Origin: JAGWBJ01 sp034423015
GTDB taxonomy: Bacteria > Chloroflexota > Dehalococcoidia > Lucifugimonadales > JAGWBF01
DNA length: 64,000 nucleotides
NCBI GenBank assembly: GCA_034423015.1
Contig: DAOUJG010000024.1
Location: 1-64,000 of the forward strand
Direction of reading: 5' to 3'
How positions within the stretch are numbered: the stretch's first letter is position 1; the number at the start of each line of letters is the position of its first letter. Position numbers and translations under genes: made by a program. Under the pieces are notes generated by a model that saw only the letters and a list, made by a program, of their open reading frames with translations, did no database searches and was not told the DNA's origin. Positions 59,984 to 64,000 of this stretch are shown in pieces.

Positions 59984-60092
59984 CAGCCTTGCTCACCGGG
60001 CCTGCCGGGTGGAATGAAGCCTCATGGTGTGGATGGCGTCCATACCAAGGCGAATGGAGCGTCCAGCCTGAGGCACGAGGTCGGGGTGCCCA

Positions 60093-61541
60093 TCATATGT
60101 ATGCCGCGGGTCCCGCGCTGGAGACGGCGCCCCGCTGGGCGGCGTGGTCGTACTCCGGTCCCCCTGGAAATATCTTGCCCGGATTGAAACGGCCGGAGGG
60201 CGAGAAGGCGTCGCGCACCCTCTCCATCGTCTCCATGTCCTCGTTGGTGAACACCAGGGGCATGTAGGCCTTCTTCTCCAGGCCCACGCCGTGCTCTCCC
60301 GTCAGGGTTCCGCCCATGGCCACGCAGGCCTCCAGCATCTCGCCGCCGGCCTTCACGGCGCGGTCCGCCGCGCCGGGCTCACGTTCATCGAACAGCAGGC
60401 AGGGGTGCAGGTTCCCGTCGCCGGCGTGAAACACGTTGGCGACGAGCAGGCCGTACTTCCGGGCGGTCCTCTCCACCTCCTCCAGCATCTCAGCCAGCCG
60501 GGTCCTGGGTACGACCCCGTCCACCAGGTAGTAGTTGGGCGCCAGGGTCCCGAGGGCCCCGAAGGCTCCCTTCCGCGCGGACCAGAGCCGCTCACGCTCC
60601 CGGGCGTCGGCGGCCAGCCTGACCTCCGACGCGCCCGAGTCGTACATCGTGGCCTCGACGTCCGGCCCAAGCCCGCGGGTCTCCTCCTCGAGGCCCTCGA
60701 CCTCCACCAGGAGCACCGCCCCGGCATCCACCGGGAACACGCCCTTGGTCACGTTGAGGATGGCCTCGATGCACACCGAGTCGATCATCTCCATGGCGGC
60801 GGGCACGACGCCCCGGCCTATGATGGCGGACACCGCGTTGCATGCGGCCTCCACGTCTGGGAACACGCCCAGCAGGGTAGTCGTCGACTCGGGGACGGGC
60901 AGCAACCTCACGGCGATCTTGGTTGCGATGCCGAAGGTGCCCTCGGAGCCCACAAAGACTCCCCGCAGGTCGTATCCGGGGACGTCCCGGGTCTTTCCGC
61001 CCAGCCAGACTACCGACCCGTCTTCCAGCACCACCTCCATACCCAGCACGTGGTTAGTGGTCACGCCGTATGCCAGGCAGTGGGGCCCGCCGGCGTTCTC
61101 GGCCACGTTGCCGCCCAGGCTGCAGGCCCGCTGGCTGGAGGGGTCGGGGGCGTAGCGCATGCCATGCTTCCGGGCCTCGGTATCCAGGTCCAGGTTCAGG
61201 ACGCCCGGCTCGACCACCGCCAGGTGATTGGCGGCGTCCATCTCCAGGATACGGGTCATGCGGGTCAGGGATATCTGGATGCCTCCCAGGGAGGCTATGG
61301 CACCGCCGCTGAGACCGGTGCCCGAGCCGCGGCCGATGACGGGCAGCCCTTCGGCCTGGGCCAGCGCCACCAGACGGCTCACTTCCTCGGTGGACGTGGG
61401 GAAGGCCACCGCCAGGGGCATGGCGGTGTCGATGGACCCGTCATACTCGTACACCAACAGGTCCTCGGGGTGGTGGACTACATTCCTCTCCCCCACGATC
61501 CCCTGGAGCCCTCGGACTATGTGACGGGCGTCGTCTGCCAC
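60093..61541 (-). CDS. glcD: Glycolate oxidase catalytic subunit
   Basis: A 482-residue FAD-linked (S)-2-hydroxyacid dehydrogenase. It has PTSTEEVSRLVALAQAEGLPVIGRGSGTGLSGGA in the FAD domain, ACSLGGNVAENAGGPHCLAYG, and the C-terminal metal motif FHAGDGNLHPCLLFD. The GTG start at 61539-61541 follows CAGGAGA; the frame continues 62 codons upstream but enters dispersed-repeat sequence. Glycolate or D-lactate is the likely substrate; product glyoxylate or pyruvate enters central metabolism. It is first of glcDEF. Confidence 0.94.
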   Translation of the reverse strand: MADDARHIVRGLQGIVGERNVVHHPEDLLVYEYDGSIDTAMPLAVAFPTSTEEVSRLVALAQAEGLPVIGRGSGTGLSGGAIASLGGIQISLTRMTRILEMDAANHLAVVEPGVLNLDLDTEARKHGMRYAPDPSSQRACSLGGNVAENAGGPHCLAYGVTTNHVLGMEVVLEDGSVVWLGGKTRDVPGYDLRGVFVGSEGTFGIATKIAVRLLPVPESTTTLLGVFPDVEAACNAVSAIIGRGVVPAAMEMIDSVCIEAILNVTKGVFPVDAGAVLLVEVEGLEEETRGLGPDVEATMYDSGASEVRLAADARERERLWSARKGAFGALGTLAPNYYLVDGVVPRTRLAEMLEEVERTARKYGLLVANVFHAGDGNLHPCLLFDEREPGAADRAVKAGGEMLEACVAMGGTLTGEHGVGLEKKAYMPLVFTNEDMETMERVRDAFSPSGRFNPGKIFPGGPEYDHAAQRGAVSSAGPAAYI

Positions 61542-61969
61542 GTCGTCTCCTGCACCCGATGGAATACCAAGATGATAGCCGACGCCCAGTGGGGGTTGCA
61601 AGCTGGCATAGCCTGCGCACCCTCCAGCATTCCCCCGAACGCGGGAGTCCAGATTTGTCCTCCTGCCCTGCATTCCGGCCTTGGGCAATTCCGAACGAAG
61701 CGGAGCGAGGTGAGCACCTCCCTTCATCTAACCCTCTGGATGGACCAGAATCCGGGGTGAGGACCAAGTGGTGGATGCACGGACATTGATAGCGACAATC
61801 CCAGGCCTAGCGGGCTCTGGCATTCTGGTCTATAATAGAGGGCGACACTCGGTTAGCTCGCCAAGGTTTGGACGCAAGGAACGGACCTTTCCCTCGGCCC
61901 CTTCTCTTCTTGTTCACTCCCCGCTGATTCACCTGTGTCGCCACTCTGAACTAGGGAGTCCGTTCTCGT
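61542..61969. other. Intergenic region between divergent glcD and helicase genes
   Basis: No gene is supported. It contains one dispersed-repeat copy (61684-61717) and further repeat-like sequence at about 61620-61650 (CCCCCGAACGCGGGAGTCCA). Promoters for both genes are expected. TATAAT at about 61831-61836 (TCTATAATAGAG) is a candidate for the helicase gene. Confidence 0.5.
61684..61717. repeat. Dispersed ATTCC/GGAATGAC repeat, copy 7
   Basis: GGCAATTCCGAACGAAGCGG followed by AGCGAGGTGAGCACC: a diverged inverted copy upstream of glcD. Confidence 0.6.
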
Positions 61970-63322
61970 ATGACTTATCGCTCTTCGCCTACCCGCCTGC
62001 GCCCGACCAACCGCACCCGGCATCAAGCCGTTTGCGATGACTGCGGCATATCTGCCGCCCTTCCTTTCCGGCCAAGCCAGGGCAAGCCGGTGTACTGTCC
62101 CTCATGCTTCAAGGCCCGCCGCCGTGGGCATCCCTTGATGATCAGTACAAACGGAAGCAAGTCACCTACCACAAGTGAGCCAGCCGCCGATAGCGCCCCG
62201 TTCAATGGCACGGCGTTTTCTGAAATGCCTTTGAAGGCCGCGACCAAGGCGGCGATTTCCCGAATGAACATATCAAGGCCCACACCCATTCAGAAGAAGG
62301 CTATCCCTCATCTAATGGCGGGACGAGACCTGATTGGTCAGGCGCGTACGGGGTCAGGAAAGACGCTGGCGTTCGCCGTGCCCCTGACCGAGCGGTGCGA
62401 CCCGTCATTCCGGCAGGTCCAGGCCCTTGTGCTGGTGCCAACCCGTGAACTGGCCATCCAGGTAGCGGGAGTCATGGAAGCGCTTGCTTCGTCGCAGCGG
62501 CTCCGCGTTGCGCTACTGTACGGCGGCCGGTCTCTTCGGCCGGAATACGCGACATTGAGGAGCGGCCCTCATGTCGTCATCGGCACTCCAGGCCGGACGC
62601 TGGACCATATACGGCAAGGGACACTCGACCTGGGTTCAGTGCGATTTCTTGTGCTGGACGAAGCGGATGAGATGTTGGATCGGGGGTTTGCCCCCGATGT
62701 CGAGTCCATCATAGGCCGGACGCCCAACGAGCGTCAGACGGCACTTCTGTCCGCAACCGTGCCTGCGTGGGTGGCCCAGACCGCAGCAAAGCACCTGCGC
62801 CGGCCTGTAAGGGTGGAGGTGGACGCGGGCATGCAGGCCCCGCCCAGCGTCGAGCACTTGGTCTACACTATCCAAAGCGGTGACAAATTGGAGGCTCTAA
62901 GAGCGCTATTGGACGGTCGAGACGGTACCTCGGTCATCGTCTTTCTCAAGACCAAGCGCAGGGTCAAGCAGTTGGCAAGGCAACTGGATTCGTTGGACTA
63001 CCCGGTAGGGGCGCTCCAAGGAAATCTAAGCCAAAGCGCGCGCGAACGAGTGATGACGGACTTTCGCTCCGGCAATGCGTCGATCTTGGTGGCGACGAAT
63101 GTGGCCGCCAGGGGCTTGGACTTCGAGGCTATTGGACAAGTCATCAACTATGACCTACCGGATTCGGAGCAGCTGTTCACCCACCGCGTTGGACGGACCG
63201 GCCGTATGGGCCGCTCTGGTGAGGCGATAACGTTCATTACGGCGGATGACGAGCGGAAATGGCGTGAGATCGAGCGGGGCCTCGGCAAGAGGTTCACAAG
63301 GAAGCCCTGGCAGAGCCCTTAA
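61970..63322 (+). CDS. DEAD-box RNA helicase with N-terminal zinc ribbon
   Basis: A 450-residue helicase. An N-terminal CxxC-x17-CxxC zinc ribbon (VCDDCGISA..PVYCPSCF) at residues 22-45 is not part of the usual DEAD-box protein. The helicase core has Q motif RPTPIQKKAIP, Walker A ARTGSGKT, PTRELAIQ, TPGR, DEAD in VLDEADEMLDRGF, SAT, and in the second domain ARGLDFEAIGQVINYD and HRVGRTGRMGR. RNA unwinding, perhaps in ribosome assembly or cold adaptation, is expected. The leader of about 130 bases before ATG 61970 is long, which fits cold-induced helicase genes. Confidence 0.94.
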   Translation: MTYRSSPTRLRPTNRTRHQAVCDDCGISAALPFRPSQGKPVYCPSCFKARRRGHPLMISTNGSKSPTTSEPAADSAPFNGTAFSEMPLKAATKAAISRMNISRPTPIQKKAIPHLMAGRDLIGQARTGSGKTLAFAVPLTERCDPSFRQVQALVLVPTRELAIQVAGVMEALASSQRLRVALLYGGRSLRPEYATLRSGPHVVIGTPGRTLDHIRQGTLDLGSVRFLVLDEADEMLDRGFAPDVESIIGRTPNERQTALLSATVPAWVAQTAAKHLRRPVRVEVDAGMQAPPSVEHLVYTIQSGDKLEALRALLDGRDGTSVIVFLKTKRRVKQLARQLDSLDYPVGALQGNLSQSARERVMTDFRSGNASILVATNVAARGLDFEAIGQVINYDLPDSEQLFTHRVGRTGRMGRSGEAITFITADDERKWREIERGLGKRFTRKPWQSP

Positions 63323-63468
63323 GGCATGTGAAGTCCACGCGCAGAGGCACCAACCCTCGCTACGGCAAGAACTACCGCTACGACCTCACCACAACCGGCC
63401 AGTCACTTACCGTGCAACTGGATGCAGAGCCTCCGCCCGCGCGGTCTGGAAGCGTCCTTGACGGTAAG

Positions 63469-64000
63469 ATGGGTCCCGACATGAAGGCAGACGCCGACCA
63501 TCCTATTCTCAGGGGCTATCTGCACCTGGCCAGCGCGCTGGTCGCCCCGGGCGCTCTTGTTCTGCTGGTGTTGCTGGCAGACACTCCCAGATCGATCGTT
63601 GGCGCCGCGATCTTCGGCGCCAGTCTCGTGGTCCTCTACTGGACCAGCGCCAGCTATCACCTGCTGGCAAGGCGGCGCCCCCGGGGATTCATGAGCAGGC
63701 TGGACCGCTCGATTATCTTCATCTTCATCGCCGGGGCCTATACGCCTTTCGTCCTCAAGCTAATGAGCAACGCCTGGGGGATACCCATCCTGTCCGTCGT
63801 GGGCGGGCTGGCTTTGACCGGTTTCATAACGACCCTGGCCGCCCCTCCGGCCCCGAGCTGGGTACGGGTGGCGATGTATCTCGTACTGGGCTGGGTCGGA
63901 ATCATAGGTATAACCGAGCTGGTAGGATCGCTCCCGGTCGAGGCCCTGGCGCTGCTAGTACTAGGAGGGATGCTCTTCTCCATCGGGGCCGCCACGTACG
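63469..64000 (+). CDS. Hemolysin III family (PAQR/YqfA-like) membrane protein, 3' end beyond window
   Basis: At least 177 residues with six or so hydrophobic spans. The family signature is visible as YWTSASYHLL (the SxxYH motif), SRLDRSIIFIFIAGAYTPFVL, and a later GMLFSIGA near the edge, where a YxxGxxF/YxxK segment should follow. Members are membrane proteins with a possible metal-dependent hydrolase fold (TrhA). ATG 63469 and ATG 63481 are both candidate starts. It is 147 bases downstream of the helicase gene, in the same direction. Confidence 0.88.
   Translation, partial: MGPDMKADADHPILRGYLHLASALVAPGALVLLVLLADTPRSIVGAAIFGASLVVLYWTSASYHLLARRRPRGFMSRLDRSIIFIFIAGAYTPFVLKLMSNAWGIPILSVVGGLALTGFITTLAAPPAPSWVRVAMYLVLGWVGIIGITELVGSLPVEALALLVLGGMLFSIGAATY

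Noticed and set aside
63246..63461. Small plus-strand frame after the helicase
   Set aside because: It overlaps the helicase 3' end in another frame and has no ribosome site or recognisable motif.

Overview
The window is a G+C-rich bacterial chromosome segment (about two thirds G+C by eye) with dense coding, frequent GTG and TTG starts and long non-coding shadow frames. Gene content points to a Chloroflexota bacterium, perhaps of the Dehalococcoidia or SAR202 kind: a divergent ThyX, ferredoxin-dependent KorAB, a UbiD/UbiA/UbiX/MenG menaquinone set, corrinoid methyl-transfer genes, glcDEF and dispersed 'ATTCC..GGAATGAC' repeats. That placement is inference; no rRNA or tRNA gene was found.

Layout. 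1-5960 (minus): divergent thyX, a lipoyl E2, korB, korA and lipoamide dehydrogenase, fired from a promoter back to back with that of a 2-hydroxyacid dehydrogenase. 7122-12621: a zinc-ribbon membrane protein, then a minus-strand operon of corrinoid protein, small Cys protein, RACo-type activator and S9 peptidase. 12720-17492: accessory stretch with an HTH protein pair, an HTH-ATPase-STAS-like fusion, a secreted HtrA-like lipoprotein and a frameshifted GIY-YIG remnant. 17600-20549: a second methyl-transfer operon (UroD/MtaA-like enzyme, an unrecognised duplicated-domain protein, a homocysteine methyltransferase-like protein, a small membrane protein). 20696-24422: late menaquinone synthesis. 24429-28815: pxpABC 5-oxoprolinase opposite OadG/OadB sodium-pump subunits. 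28816-32596: a gene-poor island of lower G+C with two unknown proteins carrying R-x4-H motifs, a truncated Cache-domain lipoprotein, inverted repeats and a 33-bp palindrome.

32597-41466 (plus) is the most coherent block: mtnA, mtnP, rhodanese, PfkB-family kinase, ahcY, metK, a phosphohexomutase, speD and speE. These make S-adenosylmethionine, use it for methylation and polyamines, and recover MTA and SAH. 41520-47962 (minus) holds a CPA2 antiporter, an NHL-repeat protein, a DUF1800 protein and a SulP transporter. 48168-51396 has an IS110 transposase, an MFS transporter and many repeats. 51397-61541 carries PAC2, queA, folD, acpS, nnrDE, an SDR and glcF/glcE/glcD. The window closes with a DEAD-box helicase bearing an N-terminal zinc ribbon and a partial hemolysin III-family membrane protein.

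The strongest candidates for something undescribed are the R-x4-H protein pair with its inverted repeats in the island, the HTH-ATPase-STAS-like fusion, and the 223-residue duplicated-domain protein in the methyl-transfer operon. None is proven to be a new system from sequence alone.
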